A stretch of 64,000 nucleotides of DNA from Rhizobiaceae bacterium (GTDB lineage Bacteria > Pseudomonadota > Alphaproteobacteria > Rhizobiales > Rhizobiaceae): positions 620,001 through 684,000 of the forward strand of contig JAILWO010000002.1 in assembly GCA_025698895.1 (NCBI GenBank), given 5' to 3'. The translations under genes and the position numbers were made by a program. Positions 28,740 to 37,961 of this stretch are shown here, piece after piece. Under the pieces are notes generated by a model. That model saw nothing but the letters and a program-made list of their open reading frames with translations, was not told where the DNA came from and made no database searches. Each line of letters opens with the position of its first letter. Positions within the stretch are counted from its first letter, which is position 1.

Positions 28740-29060
28740 TTGAACCTTGTCGAGTATGTCGACGATCGTGGACGTAGCCCGTTTGGCGAATGGTTCGACA
28801 GGCTTCCGCCCGCGACAGCCGCACGGATCGTCACAGGCCTGGCTCGCATGGAAGCGGAAAATCTGACCAATGCCAAAGCGATCGGAGGAGGCGTTTCGGA
28901 ATACAGGATGGATTTCGGTCCGGGCTTTCGGATCTATTTCGGCCGCGACGGCAAGGAATTGATCCTTCTTCTGGCAGGCGGGACCAAGCGGCGGCAGGAC
29001 GCTGATATCAGAGCCGCCCAGCGGCGCTGGCAGGACTACAAGGCTCGGAAGGCGAGGTGA
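28740..29060 (+). CDS. RelE/ParE-superfamily toxin (HigB-like, COG3657)
   Basis: 106-residue toxin of the addiction-module killer type: SPFGEWFDRLPPATAARIVTGLARMEAENL, then a basic strand GPGFRIYFGRDGKELILLLAGGTKRRQDADI, the usual RelE-like core. Members cleave ribosome-bound mRNA or poison gyrase; which one is not decided here. It starts with TTG 28740 preceded by GGGAGGAGG. Toxin precedes antitoxin (HigBA order), 4 bases apart. Confidence 0.85.
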   Translation: MNLVEYVDDRGRSPFGEWFDRLPPATAARIVTGLARMEAENLTNAKAIGGGVSEYRMDFGPGFRIYFGRDGKELILLLAGGTKRRQDADIRAAQRRWQDYKARKAR

Positions 29061-29064
29061 CGAG

Positions 29065-29379
29065 ATGGCGTTGACGAAGGATTTTCGGCAGACGGTCAAG
29101 GCACGCGCGGATCGTGATGCCGCATTTCGGGCGGAACTGCTTGTGGAAGCCGTAAATCTGTTGCTGGCGGGTGATATCACGACCGGAAAGTCGCTGCTTC
29201 GTACCTATGTCAATGCCACGATCGGGTTCGAGTCCCTTGCCGACGATGTCGGCATTCCATCGAAGAGTTTGATGCGCATGTTGAGCGAGAAGGGCAATCC
29301 CCGGGCCGAACACCTCTTCGCCATTATTCGCGTGCTGCAGAGCAAGACAGGCGTGAGCCTCGAAGCCAATGCGGCCTGA
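29065..29379 (+). CDS. HigA-like helix-turn-helix antitoxin (COG3636)
   Basis: 104-residue antitoxin with an N-terminal segment LTKDFRQTVKARADRDAAFR that wraps the toxin and a C-terminal helix-turn-helix (FESLADDVGIPSKSLMRMLSEKGNPRAEHLF) that should bind the 26-bp palindrome. Same strand, directly after the toxin gene. It ends one base before the stop of the opposing XRE regulator gene. Confidence 0.85.
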   Translation: MALTKDFRQTVKARADRDAAFRAELLVEAVNLLLAGDITTGKSLLRTYVNATIGFESLADDVGIPSKSLMRMLSEKGNPRAEHLFAIIRVLQSKTGVSLEANAA

Positions 29380-30192
29380 TCACCTCAGGTTCTGACGCAG
29401 CGCGGCCGCGGTCTCTTCGTCGGCGGGGAAGAAACTTTCGACCGCCAGTTCGGACAGCGTCACGTCCAGCGCCGTGCCGAACACGGTTATGGTCGAGATG
29501 AAGGACAGGATCGCCGGGCCGAATCTCAGCCGCAGCGGCACCGCGATCAGGCCAGCCTCGCCCTTTGGCGGCGGCGTTCGCGTCGCGGTGCCGGGATAGG
29601 CCTGCAGTTCTGCTTCCAGTTCGATCAGCTTCGGGTCGCCGGACGCGTCGACAAGGCGCTTGAGCCGCTCGAAAAGATGCGCGCGCCATTCGCCCAGATT
29701 GACGATCAGCGGCGCCAACCCCTGCGGATGCAGGCTCAGGCGCAGCACGTTGACCGGCGGTTCGAGCAGCTTCGGATCGGTTGCCGCCGCCATGAATGGC
29801 TTGATCGCGTCGTTGGCGGCGACCAGGTTCCAGTGGCGATCGACGGCGATTGCCGGATTCGGCTCATGGACCTTGAGCACCCGCTCGACCGCCTTCATGG
29901 CGGGTTCGAGATCGGGATCGTCGATAGCGCGTTCGGTGAAGGTCGGGGCGAACCCGGCCGCCAGAAGCAGGTGATTGCGCTGCCGCAGCGGCACGTCGAG
30001 ATGGTCGGCAAGGTGCAGGATCATGTCGCGCGACGGCGCGGCGCGCCCGCTCTCCACGAAGCTGAGATGGCGCTGCGAGATTTCGGCCTCCAGGGCCAGG
30101 TCGAGCTGGCTCATGCGGCGGCGGTTGCGCCATTCGCGCAGCAGAGGTCCGATCTCGGTGGCGCGAGGGGGAAGGGCGGAGACGTGGTTCAT
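29380..30192 (-). CDS. XRE-family regulator, MmyB-like ligand domain
   Basis: 270-residue transcription factor. A helix-turn-helix (LLREWRNRRRMSQLDLALEAEISQRHLSFVESGRAAPSRDM) is followed by an MmyB-like PAS-fold domain (NPAIAVDRHWNLVAANDAIKPFM...LGEWRAHLFERLKR). Such domains bind fatty acids or other small hydrophobics. ATG 30192 has AAGG upstream; 30225 is possible. It is divergent from the four-helix membrane protein at 30359 and probably regulates it. Convergent with the HigBA-like pair. Confidence 0.88.
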   Translation of the reverse strand: MNHVSALPPRATEIGPLLREWRNRRRMSQLDLALEAEISQRHLSFVESGRAAPSRDMILHLADHLDVPLRQRNHLLLAAGFAPTFTERAIDDPDLEPAMKAVERVLKVHEPNPAIAVDRHWNLVAANDAIKPFMAAATDPKLLEPPVNVLRLSLHPQGLAPLIVNLGEWRAHLFERLKRLVDASGDPKLIELEAELQAYPGTATRTPPPKGEAGLIAVPLRLRFGPAILSFISTITVFGTALDVTLSELAVESFFPADEETAAALRQNLR

Positions 30193-30358
30193 GGCGGCGG
30201 CCTTGCGTTTGCGATCACTGCTCATTTGCCGAACCGATAACCTGCGAAGGGGGATGATCCTATTACCTCTCGCATAATCGCATGGGCGATCGGCTTCCGT
30301 CATCGTCTGGACATGGCCGGCGCGACCGGCCGCCAACCGGACCTCAAGGGAGATCACG

Positions 30359-30757
30359 ATGCCCGTCACGATTACACCATTCCTGCGCAATTCCTTCCTG
30401 CTCGACGCGGTTGCCAGCGGCGCAACCGGACTTCTGATGCTGGCAGGCGGATCCCTCGTGGCTTCGTTGACCGGGCTTCCGCAGCCGCTGCTGTTTTGGG
30501 CCGGTGTTTCGCTGATGCCTTTCGTCGCGCTGCTGGTCCATGTTTCCCGCCAGCCGGCCGTATCAGCCGGGCTCGCCAATGCGATCGTGGGGATCAACGT
30601 CCTGTGGGTCGTGGCGAGTTTCGGTATCCTGCTGGCTGGGGTGGTTCAGCCGAACCTGCTCGGCATCGCCTTCGTCGTGGCTCAGGCGCTGGCGGTTGCC
30701 CTGTTCGCGGCGCTCCAGGTGGCGGGACTGCGCCGGGGTTCGACGGCCGCGGCCTGA
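30359..30757 (+). CDS. Four-helix integral membrane protein
   Basis: 132 residues almost entirely hydrophobic, with about four transmembrane segments (LLDAVASGATGLLMLAGGSL; LLFWAGVSLMPFVALLVHV; AIVGINVLWVVASFGILLAG; AFVVAQALAVALFAALQVAG). Family not certain; similar small proteins are often named only as conserved membrane proteins. ATG 30359 follows AAGGGAGATCACG. Divergent partner of the MmyB-like regulator. A strong hairpin follows the stop. Confidence 0.7.
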   Translation: MPVTITPFLRNSFLLDAVASGATGLLMLAGGSLVASLTGLPQPLLFWAGVSLMPFVALLVHVSRQPAVSAGLANAIVGINVLWVVASFGILLAGVVQPNLLGIAFVVAQALAVALFAALQVAGLRRGSTAAA

Positions 30758-30778
30758 CGGCCGATCAAGAGGAAACAT

Positions 30779-30802
30779 GCCCGCCGGCACCAGCCGGCGG
30801 GC
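30779..30802. terminator. Hairpin between convergent genes
   Basis: Perfect 10-base stem GCCCGCCGGC / GCCGGCGGGC with loop ACCA, between the ends of the membrane-protein gene (30757) and the uracil-DNA glycosylase gene (30821). No long T run follows, so it may be a bidirectional but weak terminator. Confidence 0.7.
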
Positions 30803-30820
30803 GTATTCGTTCGTCTGGCT

Positions 30821-31651
30821 CTACAGATCGCCGAGCGCGGCCGCCAGCCGCGCCTTGATCTCCAGGAAGTCGCGCCATGCCAGCTTCTTATGGGCCGGGT
30901 TGCGCAGAAGATAGGCCGGATGGAGCGTCGGCATGGCGGGAATGACGGTGCCGCCCGCGGTCGTGTATTCGCGCCAGGTCCCGCGCACGCGCAGGATGCC
31001 GTCCTTCGGGGCGAGCAGCAGCTTCGTCGAGGGATTTCCGAGCGTTACGAGTATTTTCGGATTCGCCAGTTCGATCTGGCGCTCGATGAAGGGGCGGCAG
31101 ATCTCGGTCTCCAGTGGCGTGGGCGTACGGTTTCCCGGCGGACGCCAGGGGATGACGTTGGCGATGTAGGCCTTGCTCCTGTCGAGGCCGATCGCCGCCA
31201 GCATCCGGTCGAGCAACTGTCCAGACACGCCGACGAAAGGCAGGCCTTCGATATCCTCGTCGCGACCGGGCGCCTCGCCCACGAACATGATCCCCCCGTC
31301 CGGATTGCCGTCGGCGAAGACGAGGTTCTTGGCCGTGAACTTCAGGTTGCAGCCGTCGAAGCCGGCCAGGATGTCGCGCAACTCGTCGAGTGACGCGGCC
31401 GATCGCGCCAGCTCGCGCGCGCGAACCGCCTGGCTCTCGTCCGGCACGGCGAGTGCCGCCGGCTGCCGGGCGGGTGGGGGTGCCGCTGGCTGGCTTCGTG
31501 GGGGCTCGATTTCGGCGGGTCGCGAAGCCGGCCTATCGGTCACGGCGAAACGATCGACCGCGGTTTCCTCGACCGCCTCGTCGACGCCAGCCTCGCGGTA
31601 GAAGGCGAGCAGGTCGGCGAGACTGACCGGTCGGGCGGGCGAGGCGTTCAT
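30821..31651 (-). CDS. Uracil-DNA glycosylase, family 4-like
   Basis: 276-residue DNA-repair enzyme that removes uracil. Motifs: GEAPGRDEDIEGLPFVGVSGQLLD (active-site loop GEAPG), IANVIPWRPPGNRTPT, LVTLGNPSTKLLL and MPTLHPAYLLRNP (the conserved HP motif). Family 4 enzymes carry a 4Fe-4S cluster; the first pair of Cys is not fully clear because only Cys in FDGCNLKF and EICRPF are seen. A Pro/Ala-rich linker precedes the catalytic domain. ATG 31651 with AAGGA upstream is preferred to 31702. Confidence 0.88.
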   Translation of the reverse strand: MNASPARPVSLADLLAFYREAGVDEAVEETAVDRFAVTDRPASRPAEIEPPRSQPAAPPPARQPAALAVPDESQAVRARELARSAASLDELRDILAGFDGCNLKFTAKNLVFADGNPDGGIMFVGEAPGRDEDIEGLPFVGVSGQLLDRMLAAIGLDRSKAYIANVIPWRPPGNRTPTPLETEICRPFIERQIELANPKILVTLGNPSTKLLLAPKDGILRVRGTWREYTTAGGTVIPAMPTLHPAYLLRNPAHKKLAWRDFLEIKARLAAALGDL

Positions 31652-31698
31652 GCCATTCCTTGTGACGTCGGTGGCGCCGGAAGGCAATTGCGTTTCCG

Positions 31699-32292
31699 TC
31701 ATGAGGAAGGAATGCGCGGATCCTGCACCAGGTAGAATTCGATCTTCGGCGTGAAGTCCGAGATGAACAGGGAAAAGCTCACGCTTCGAAGCGCGTCGAC
31801 GAACCCGTCGGTGAAGCGCAGCCTGTCATAGGGCTCGAAGTCGCGGCTGTAGCTGGCGAAGCGATCCGATTTGGACGTCTCGGTCTCCACCTTGCGCTGG
31901 TCAAAGGAGAGCCCGTCTCCGTAAAGGCTGGGCAGACCGCGCAGTTCCTGCAGCTCGAATTCGAACTCGGCCCAGGGCAAGCCGCTGTTGTTCAACGTCT
32001 CCAGACGAATGTGGATGAAGCCGTTGGCGAATTCTTCGGAGAGCGTGTGTCCCCGGATCGGCTTGACGGCCCGGATCACCATCGTGACCGGAGAGGCGGA
32101 ATTGAGTTCCTGCTCCAGCACGACCGGATCCGTCCGCGTGCCGGAGCCGGAGATGCCTGTAATGGAGAATCCGCCCAATTCGTCGGAATAGGAGTAGGCG
32201 CCGGCGATCCAGGGCGACGATCCCTCCGCCCGGGTCTCATTTGGCCCGGCGAGCGCCGTGGCGGCAGCGAATATGGCGAACAGCATTCGCAT
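31699..32292 (-). CDS. Exported protein of unknown function
   Basis: 197 residues with a signal peptide (MRMLFAIFAAATALAGPNETRA). The mature part is beta-rich with many Gly and Ser residues (GGFSITGISGSGTRTDP) and no Cys. I do not recognise the family. It lies directly upstream of the glycosylase gene on the same strand; its stop is at 31699, 48 bases before the chosen start of the latter. Confidence 0.7.
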   Translation of the reverse strand: MRMLFAIFAAATALAGPNETRAEGSSPWIAGAYSYSDELGGFSITGISGSGTRTDPVVLEQELNSASPVTMVIRAVKPIRGHTLSEEFANGFIHIRLETLNNSGLPWAEFEFELQELRGLPSLYGDGLSFDQRKVETETSKSDRFASYSRDFEPYDRLRFTDGFVDALRSVSFSLFISDFTPKIEFYLVQDPRIPSS

Positions 32293-32495
32293 TCCGGCTT
32301 TTCCGTACGGTCCGCTGGAAAGTATGGGACCAATGGGCCATGAGGCAAGCGATGGGCCGCGACGGAACGCGCAGTTGACGCTTACGTAACATGTAAATAT
32401 CGGACCGAATTGCTGTTGCGGGCGTTGAACAAGCGTGATTTGTCGGAACCGAGGCAGCGGCCGGCAATGGCAGGCAACCGGATCTGGAGGGACGG

Positions 32496-34211
32496 ATGAG
32501 CGACGACGTTGAACGCGAAAGCATGGAGTTCGACGTGGTGATCGTGGGAGCGGGTCCGGCCGGGCTGGCGGCCGCCGTCCGCCTCAAGCAGATCAACGCG
32601 GACCTTTCGGTGGTCGTCCTGGAAAAGGGCGCGGAGGTCGGCGCGCACATTCTGTCGGGCGCCGTTATCGATCCGATCGCCGTCGACCGGCTTCTGCCTG
32701 ACTGGCGCAACGAGGACGACCATCCGTTCCAGACGCCGGTGACGGACGATCATTTCCTGGTACTCGGACCGGCGGGCTCCTTCAGACTGCCCAACTTCAT
32801 GATGCCGCCGCTGATGAACAATCACGGCAACTTCATCGTCTCGCTTGGCAATGTCTGCCGTTGGCTGGCGACCAAGGCCGAGGCGCTCGGCGTCGAGATC
32901 TATCCCGGCTTCGCGGCAGTCGAGGTGCTCTATGACGAGAACGGCCGGGTGAAGGGTGTCGCTACCGGCGACATGGGCATCGAGCGTGACGGCACGAAGG
33001 GCCCGAACTACGCCCCGGGCATGGAATTGCACGGCAAGTACACGATGATCGGCGAGGGCGTGCGCGGGTCGCTCGCCAAGCAGCTGATCGCGAAGTTCGG
33101 CCTGGACGAGGGGCGCGAGCCGGGCAAATACGGCATCGGGCTGAAGGAACTCTGGCAGGTCGCGCCCGACAAGCACCGCAAGGGCCTCGTGCAGCACTCC
33201 TTCGGCTGGCCGCTCGACAGCAGGACCGGCGGCGGCTCGTTCCTCTATCATCTGGAGGACAATCTGGTCGCGGTCGGCTTCGTGCTGCATCTCAATTACC
33301 GGAATCCCTATCTGTCGCCTTTCGAGGAGTTCCAGCGCTTCAAGACGCATCCGGCCATCAAGGACACGTTCGAGGGCGGCAAGCGCATCTCCTATGGCGC
33401 GCGCGCCATCACCGAGGGCGGCTGGCAGTCCGTGCCTAAGCTGGCCTTTCCCGGCGGCGTGCTGATCGGTTGCTCGGCCGGTTTCGTCAACGTCCCGCGC
33501 ATCAAGGGCTCGCACAATGCGATGCTGTCGGGAATGCTGGCGGCCGAACATGCGGCCGAGGCGCTTGCCGAGGGGCGGGCCAATGACGAACTGGCCGGCT
33601 ACGAGCACGCATGGCGCGCCTCCGACATCGGCAAGGATCTCAGGAAGGTCCGTAACGTGAAGCCGCTGTGGTCGCGGTTCGGCACGATCGGGGGCGTCGC
33701 GCTCGGCGGCCTCGACATGTGGACCAACACGCTGTTCGGCTTTTCCTTCTTCGGCACGATGAAGCACGGCAAGACGGACGCCGCTTCGCTGGAGCCGGCC
33801 GCCAAGCACAAGAAGATCGACTACCAGAAGCCCGACGGCGTGCTGACCTTCGACCGGCTGTCGTCGGTATTCCTGTCCAACACCAATCACGAGGAGGACC
33901 AGCCGGTCCATCTCCAGGTGAAGGACATGGAACTGCAGAAGGAGTCGGAATACGCCGTCTATGCCGGGCCGTCGACACGCTATTGCCCGGCCGGCGTGTA
34001 TGAATGGGTGGACGCCGATGGCAACTCGCTCGCCGGCGGACCGGGCTCACCGGACAAGGGTGGGGGTGACAGGCACCAGCCGGATGCACGCTTCGTGATC
34101 AACGCGCAGAACTGCGTCCACTGCAAGACCTGCGACATCAAGGATCCGAACCAGAACATCAACTGGGTGCCGCCACAAGGCGGTGAAGGACCGGTCTATC
34201 CCAACATGTGA
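32496..34211 (+). CDS. etfD: Electron transfer flavoprotein-ubiquinone oxidoreductase
   Basis: 571-residue monotopic membrane flavoprotein that passes electrons from ETF, and so from acyl-CoA dehydrogenases such as the ivd product at 54860, to ubiquinone. FAD motif VVIVGAGPAGLAAAVRL at residues 13-29; the C-terminal 4Fe-4S ligands are in TRYCPAGVYEW and NCVHCKTCDIKDPNQNINW. Length matches mitochondrial and rhizobial ETF-QO. ATG 32496 has GGAGGGACGG upstream. Confidence 0.96.
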   Translation: MSDDVERESMEFDVVIVGAGPAGLAAAVRLKQINADLSVVVLEKGAEVGAHILSGAVIDPIAVDRLLPDWRNEDDHPFQTPVTDDHFLVLGPAGSFRLPNFMMPPLMNNHGNFIVSLGNVCRWLATKAEALGVEIYPGFAAVEVLYDENGRVKGVATGDMGIERDGTKGPNYAPGMELHGKYTMIGEGVRGSLAKQLIAKFGLDEGREPGKYGIGLKELWQVAPDKHRKGLVQHSFGWPLDSRTGGGSFLYHLEDNLVAVGFVLHLNYRNPYLSPFEEFQRFKTHPAIKDTFEGGKRISYGARAITEGGWQSVPKLAFPGGVLIGCSAGFVNVPRIKGSHNAMLSGMLAAEHAAEALAEGRANDELAGYEHAWRASDIGKDLRKVRNVKPLWSRFGTIGGVALGGLDMWTNTLFGFSFFGTMKHGKTDAASLEPAAKHKKIDYQKPDGVLTFDRLSSVFLSNTNHEEDQPVHLQVKDMELQKESEYAVYAGPSTRYCPAGVYEWVDADGNSLAGGPGSPDKGGGDRHQPDARFVINAQNCVHCKTCDIKDPNQNINWVPPQGGEGPVYPNM

Positions 34212-34379
34212 GGATGACCGCGTCTCGACCGCCGTCTGAAAGAGCCCCGGCGAGCCGGTCCATGTGACCGCCGCGCCGGGCAGCCGCCGCGAACGGTGGT
34301 GAAATGCGATCAGGCTTGACGTTGGCCCCGCTGTGGTCACAATCGTACCGATCCGTAACCCGGGACGGGAGCGGCGCGA

Positions 34380-34976
34380 ATGAGACAGACCCTGTTTGCC
34401 TGCGTGGTGGCGGCATCGAGCGGCCTGTGCCTCTGCGCGGCCGCGAAAGCCTCTACGAAAGTATCCGTGAAGACGACGCATTACGCGATCGACGGCCAGA
34501 CGGGCGAGGCCCTGGTGGCGCAGATGGACCGATACGGGCCCAAGCACGGCTATCTCACGCGGGCGATCGCGCAGACGAAGTACCGCATGAGGTCCGACGC
34601 CGTATGGCGATACGAGAAGGGCTATTGCCGTCCGGCCGATCCGGTCGTCCGGCTTGACATTACCTATGTCTATCCGCGGGTGGCATCGCCAATGTCCGCC
34701 GCGCTCCGGGCGCGCTGGGCACGCTTCATGCGTGGCGTCGAGCGGCATGAGCAGAAGCATGGACGCATCGCGCGGGACATGGCGAACGCCGCCGCCAGCG
34801 CGATCGGCAAAATGCGCTTCGCCGACAATTCCGGCTGCATGAAGAGCCGTGCGCTTCTCAAGCACCACCTAGGCAAGATCGTGGCGGCCTACGAAAGGAA
34901 GCAGGTCGCCTTCGACGAGGCCGAGCATCGCGACGGAGGCCCGGTCGACTCCCTGCTTTGGGCGTTGAGGAAATAG
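34380..34976 (+). CDS. DUF922 secreted Zn-protease-like protein
   Basis: 198 residues with a signal peptide (MRQTLFACVVAASSGLCLCAAAKA). The DUF922 family resembles zinc peptidases; the metal site HEQKHGRIARDMA (HExxH) is visible near residue 122. Cys residues in YCRPAD and GCMKSR may form a disulfide. Single gene between etfD and the convergent amn gene. Substrate unknown. Confidence 0.85.
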   Translation: MRQTLFACVVAASSGLCLCAAAKASTKVSVKTTHYAIDGQTGEALVAQMDRYGPKHGYLTRAIAQTKYRMRSDAVWRYEKGYCRPADPVVRLDITYVYPRVASPMSAALRARWARFMRGVERHEQKHGRIARDMANAAASAIGKMRFADNSGCMKSRALLKHHLGKIVAAYERKQVAFDEAEHRDGGPVDSLLWALRK

Positions 34977-34996
34977 GGCCCGAGGCAGCGCCCGCG

Positions 34997-36496
34997 CTAC
35001 TGGAACGCCGTCTCCGAGAAGCTGCGCAGCTTGCGCGAATGCAGCCGTTCCGGCGGCATGGCGGCGAGCTTCTCGATCGCGCGCATCCCGATCAGGAGAT
35101 GCTGTGAAACCTGCCGCTTGTAGAAATCGGTGGCCATGCCCGGCAGTTTGAGTTCGCCGTGGAGCGGCTTGTCCGAGACGCATAGGAGCGTTCCGTAGGG
35201 CACGCGGAAGCGAAATCCGTTGGCCGCGATGGTGGCCGATTCCATGTCGAGGGCAATGGCGCGCGACTGCGACAGGCGCTGCACGGGACCGCGCTGGTCG
35301 CGAAGCTCCCAGTTGCGGTTGTCGATGGTGGCGACCGTTCCCGTGCGCATGATCCGCTTCAGGTCGAAGCCGGAAAGGCCGGTGATCTCGGCCACCGCCT
35401 CCTGCAGGGCGACCTGTATTTCGGCCAGCGCCGGTATGGGCACCCAGACGGGAAGGTCGTCGTCGAGCACGTGATCCTCGCGCACATAGGCATGCGCAAG
35501 CACATAGTCTCCGAGCGCCTGGGTGTTGCGCAGTCCCGCGCAATGGCCGAGCATCAGCCAGGCATGCGGCCTGAGCACCGCAATATGGTCCGTGATCGTC
35601 TTGGCGTTGGACGGGCCGACGCCGATATTCACCATGGTGATGCCGCCATGGCCGGGCTTGACCAGATGGTAGGCCGGCATCTGCGGGAGGCGGACCGACA
35701 CCGCGCCCTCGTGCGCCTCGGACTGGCCCGCTTCCGTCACCAGATTGCCTGGCTCCACGAAGGCTTCGTAGCCGCCCCCGCCCCTGGCCATCAGCTCGCG
35801 CGCCAGAATGCAGAACTCGTCGATATAGAACTGGTAGTTGGTGAACAGGACGAAGTTCTGGAAATGGCGGGGCGACGTCGCCGTGTAGTGCGACAGTCGG
35901 TGCAGGGAGTAGTCGATGCGCTGAGCCGTGAACGGTGCCAGCGGCATCGGCTCTCCAGGGATGGGCTCGTAGGTTCCGTTGGCTATCTGGTCGTCCGTGC
36001 CGGCCAGGTCGGGAACGTCGAACATGTCGCGCATCGGACGGTCGATCGCGTCGGCGACCGAGGACTCGACATAGGTCCCCTCGAGGAAGGCGAAATGGAT
36101 GGGTATCGGCGTCTCCGATTCCCCCACGGTGACCGGCACGCCGTGATTGCGCATGATCAATCGCAGCTGTTCGACCAAATAGGGCTTGAAAAGGTCGGGC
36201 CGCGTGATCGTCGTGGCGTAATGGCCGGGTGTGGGCATGTGGCCATAGGCATGGCGCGAATCGATCTGGGTAAACGACGAGGTCGAAACGCTGATCTCTG
36301 GATAGCAGGCCCGGTAGCGCCGGTGGGGGGCGCCCTTGGACAGGCCGTTGAAGCAGTCGCGAAGGAAGGACGTATTCCGTTCGTAGAGTGCGATCAGCGC
36401 GGCCACGGCCTCGGCCGGATCCGTATAGCTGTGCCGCGGCGCCGGGTCCGGCGTCAGCATGGTCTCGATGGGCTGGGGATAGATACGATTTTCCAT
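34997..36496 (-). CDS. amn: AMP nucleosidase
   Basis: 499-residue enzyme that hydrolyses AMP to adenine and ribose 5-phosphate. An N-terminal regulatory domain (about 1-170) precedes the nucleoside-phosphorylase-like catalytic domain (MPAYHLVKPGHGGITMVNIGVGPSNAKTIT..., LMLGHCAGLR, DMESATIAANGFRFRVPYGTLLC). Length matches E. coli Amn (484). Convergent with the DUF922 gene, 20 bases apart. Confidence 0.95.
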   Translation of the reverse strand: MENRIYPQPIETMLTPDPAPRHSYTDPAEAVAALIALYERNTSFLRDCFNGLSKGAPHRRYRACYPEISVSTSSFTQIDSRHAYGHMPTPGHYATTITRPDLFKPYLVEQLRLIMRNHGVPVTVGESETPIPIHFAFLEGTYVESSVADAIDRPMRDMFDVPDLAGTDDQIANGTYEPIPGEPMPLAPFTAQRIDYSLHRLSHYTATSPRHFQNFVLFTNYQFYIDEFCILARELMARGGGGYEAFVEPGNLVTEAGQSEAHEGAVSVRLPQMPAYHLVKPGHGGITMVNIGVGPSNAKTITDHIAVLRPHAWLMLGHCAGLRNTQALGDYVLAHAYVREDHVLDDDLPVWVPIPALAEIQVALQEAVAEITGLSGFDLKRIMRTGTVATIDNRNWELRDQRGPVQRLSQSRAIALDMESATIAANGFRFRVPYGTLLCVSDKPLHGELKLPGMATDFYKRQVSQHLLIGMRAIEKLAAMPPERLHSRKLRSFSETAFQ

Positions 36497-36594
36497 GGTG
36501 CCTTATAATGAGGCGACCATGGCTTGGGGAGGGGGGATGACTTCAAACTGTCTTTAGTTCGGCTGGGGTAGTCCGGGCCAAATGGGAGTTTCCA

Positions 36595-36807
36595 CTATCC
36601 GCGCTGGAGACCGACCAGAAGCACGAAGCCGATCCCGTTGCTCTTCTTCTGGACCACGCCGATCTCGCTCGCGGCCGATGCGAAGGCCGGCGTGGCGAGG
36701 CCGTTGCGGGCGACATGAACCGACCCCACAAACAATCCGAACGCGAGAGCGACCGCCAGCATGGGGCGGATCATCTCATCGAAGTGGCGAGCGGAGCGTC
36801 TTGTCAT
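36595..36807 (-). CDS. Small exported or membrane protein
   Basis: 70 residues; a signal-peptide-like hydrophobic segment (MLAVALAFGLFVGSVHVA, residues 16-33) is followed by ATPAFASAAS, a possible signal-peptidase site, and a short tail ending GIGFVLLVGLQRG. ATG 36807 has AAAGGA 4 bases upstream. It follows another small exported-protein gene by 29 bases on the same strand. No family recognised. Confidence 0.5.
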   Translation of the reverse strand: MTRRSARHFDEMIRPMLAVALAFGLFVGSVHVARNGLATPAFASAASEIGVVQKKSNGIGFVLLVGLQRG

Positions 36808-36836
36808 AGTCCTTTATCCTGGTTGGGTCTTCTTCG

Positions 36837-37007
36837 TTAGCGTCTAATGGGCGGGAGGCAGCGGGTGCCGCCTTCGAACACGCAAGGCACCGCCGATCCG
36901 ATGTCGCTGGAGCGAGCGGGCCGGCTGGCTTCGGCCACCAAAGCCGAGAGTGCAAACCCGAACAGCATCACGATCAGACAGACGATGGTGAAACGGCGAG
37001 CCAGCAT
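36837..37007 (-). CDS. Very small exported or membrane protein
   Basis: 56 residues: a basic start MLARRF, a hydrophobic segment TIVCLIVMLFGFALSALVAEA, then a short polar tail with two Cys (VPCVFEGGTRCLPP) that could form a disulfide loop. ATG 37007 is 6 bases after GGGGAAGGG, a strong ribosome site; an ATG at 37013 lies too close. Stop TAA 36839-36837. It heads a two-gene unit with the 70-residue protein. Unknown function. Confidence 0.5.
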   Translation of the reverse strand: MLARRFTIVCLIVMLFGFALSALVAEASRPARSSDIGSAVPCVFEGGTRCLPPIRR

Positions 37008-37169
37008 GTTCATCCCTTCCCCTCAGTCGTGGGGAGGTTTTAGCCGGCGCGCGCTGAACGGGCTCTGATGCCGCCGTTCAGGCAGCGTTCACCTTCGTGA
37101 ACTGTCGGTAAGGTTGCGCACCGAGGAGCTTTGCGTAGATTCCGGCTGCCTGAACGAGGGAAGCCCATC

Positions 37170-37874
37170 ATGCCGGACCAGACGAAACCGATCGAACTCC
37201 ATTACTGGCCCACGCCGAACGGCTGGAAAGTCAGCATCATGCTTGAGGAGCTCGGCGTTCCCTACGAGGTCAGATACGTCAATATCGGCAAGGGCGAGCA
37301 GTTCGAGCCCTCGTTCCTGGCGATCTCTCCCAACAACCGCATGCCGGCGATCGTCGATCCCGAGGGGCCGGACGGGGAGCCGATCTCGGTCTTCGAGTCG
37401 GGTGCCATCCTGCAATATCTCGGGCGCAAGTTCGGCCGCTTCTATCCGCGCGACGAGCGGGCGCGCGTCGAGGTCGACCAGTGGCTTTTCTGGCAGATGG
37501 GCGGGCTGGGACCGATGGCCGGCCAGGCGCATCATTTCCGTCAATACGCGCCAGAGCAGGTACCCTACGCGATCGAGCGCTACACGAACGAGGTCAACCG
37601 GCTCTATGGCGTCATGAATAAGCGCCTGGCCGATCGCGATTTCCTGGCCGGCGACTATTCGATCGCCGACATGGCCTGCGTGGGCTGGGTGCGGCCATGG
37701 AAGAATCAGGGCCAGGATCTGGACGACTTCCCCAATCTCAAGCGTTGGATGGAAACATTATCAGCGCGCCCTGCCGTCGACAGGGGCTGGAGCGTCGGAC
37801 AGGAGTTCCGCCGCAACATCGCCGACGACGAGGAGGCGAAGAAGGTCCTGTTCGGCCAGCGGGCGCGGGCGTGA
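37170..37874 (+). CDS. Glutathione S-transferase, YfcG/YghU type
   Basis: 234-residue cytosolic thiol-disulfide transferase. N-terminal thioredoxin fold with HYWPTPNGWKVSIMLEELGV (the TPNG motif of nu-class GSTs such as YfcG, active as disulfide-bond reductases), RMPAIVD and FESGAILQYLGRKFG (glutathione-binding ESG); then the alpha-helical C-domain with FLAGDYSIADMACVGWV. Start 37170 (MPDQTKPIELHY) has GAGGGAAGCC upstream. Confidence 0.92.
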   Translation: MPDQTKPIELHYWPTPNGWKVSIMLEELGVPYEVRYVNIGKGEQFEPSFLAISPNNRMPAIVDPEGPDGEPISVFESGAILQYLGRKFGRFYPRDERARVEVDQWLFWQMGGLGPMAGQAHHFRQYAPEQVPYAIERYTNEVNRLYGVMNKRLADRDFLAGDYSIADMACVGWVRPWKNQGQDLDDFPNLKRWMETLSARPAVDRGWSVGQEFRRNIADDEEAKKVLFGQRARA

Positions 37875-37961
37875 AGGCAGGGGAATAGGGCAATACGTGA
37901 AATAGGTGTAGGGGTAGCGAGTCTGGCTGAAATGCAGCCCAGCGATCTATCCGCCGTCCCC

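Noticed and set aside
32382-33911. 509-codon open frame opposite etfD
   Set aside because: Antisense shadow of a clear ETF-QO gene, with His/Arg-rich composition typical of shadows.
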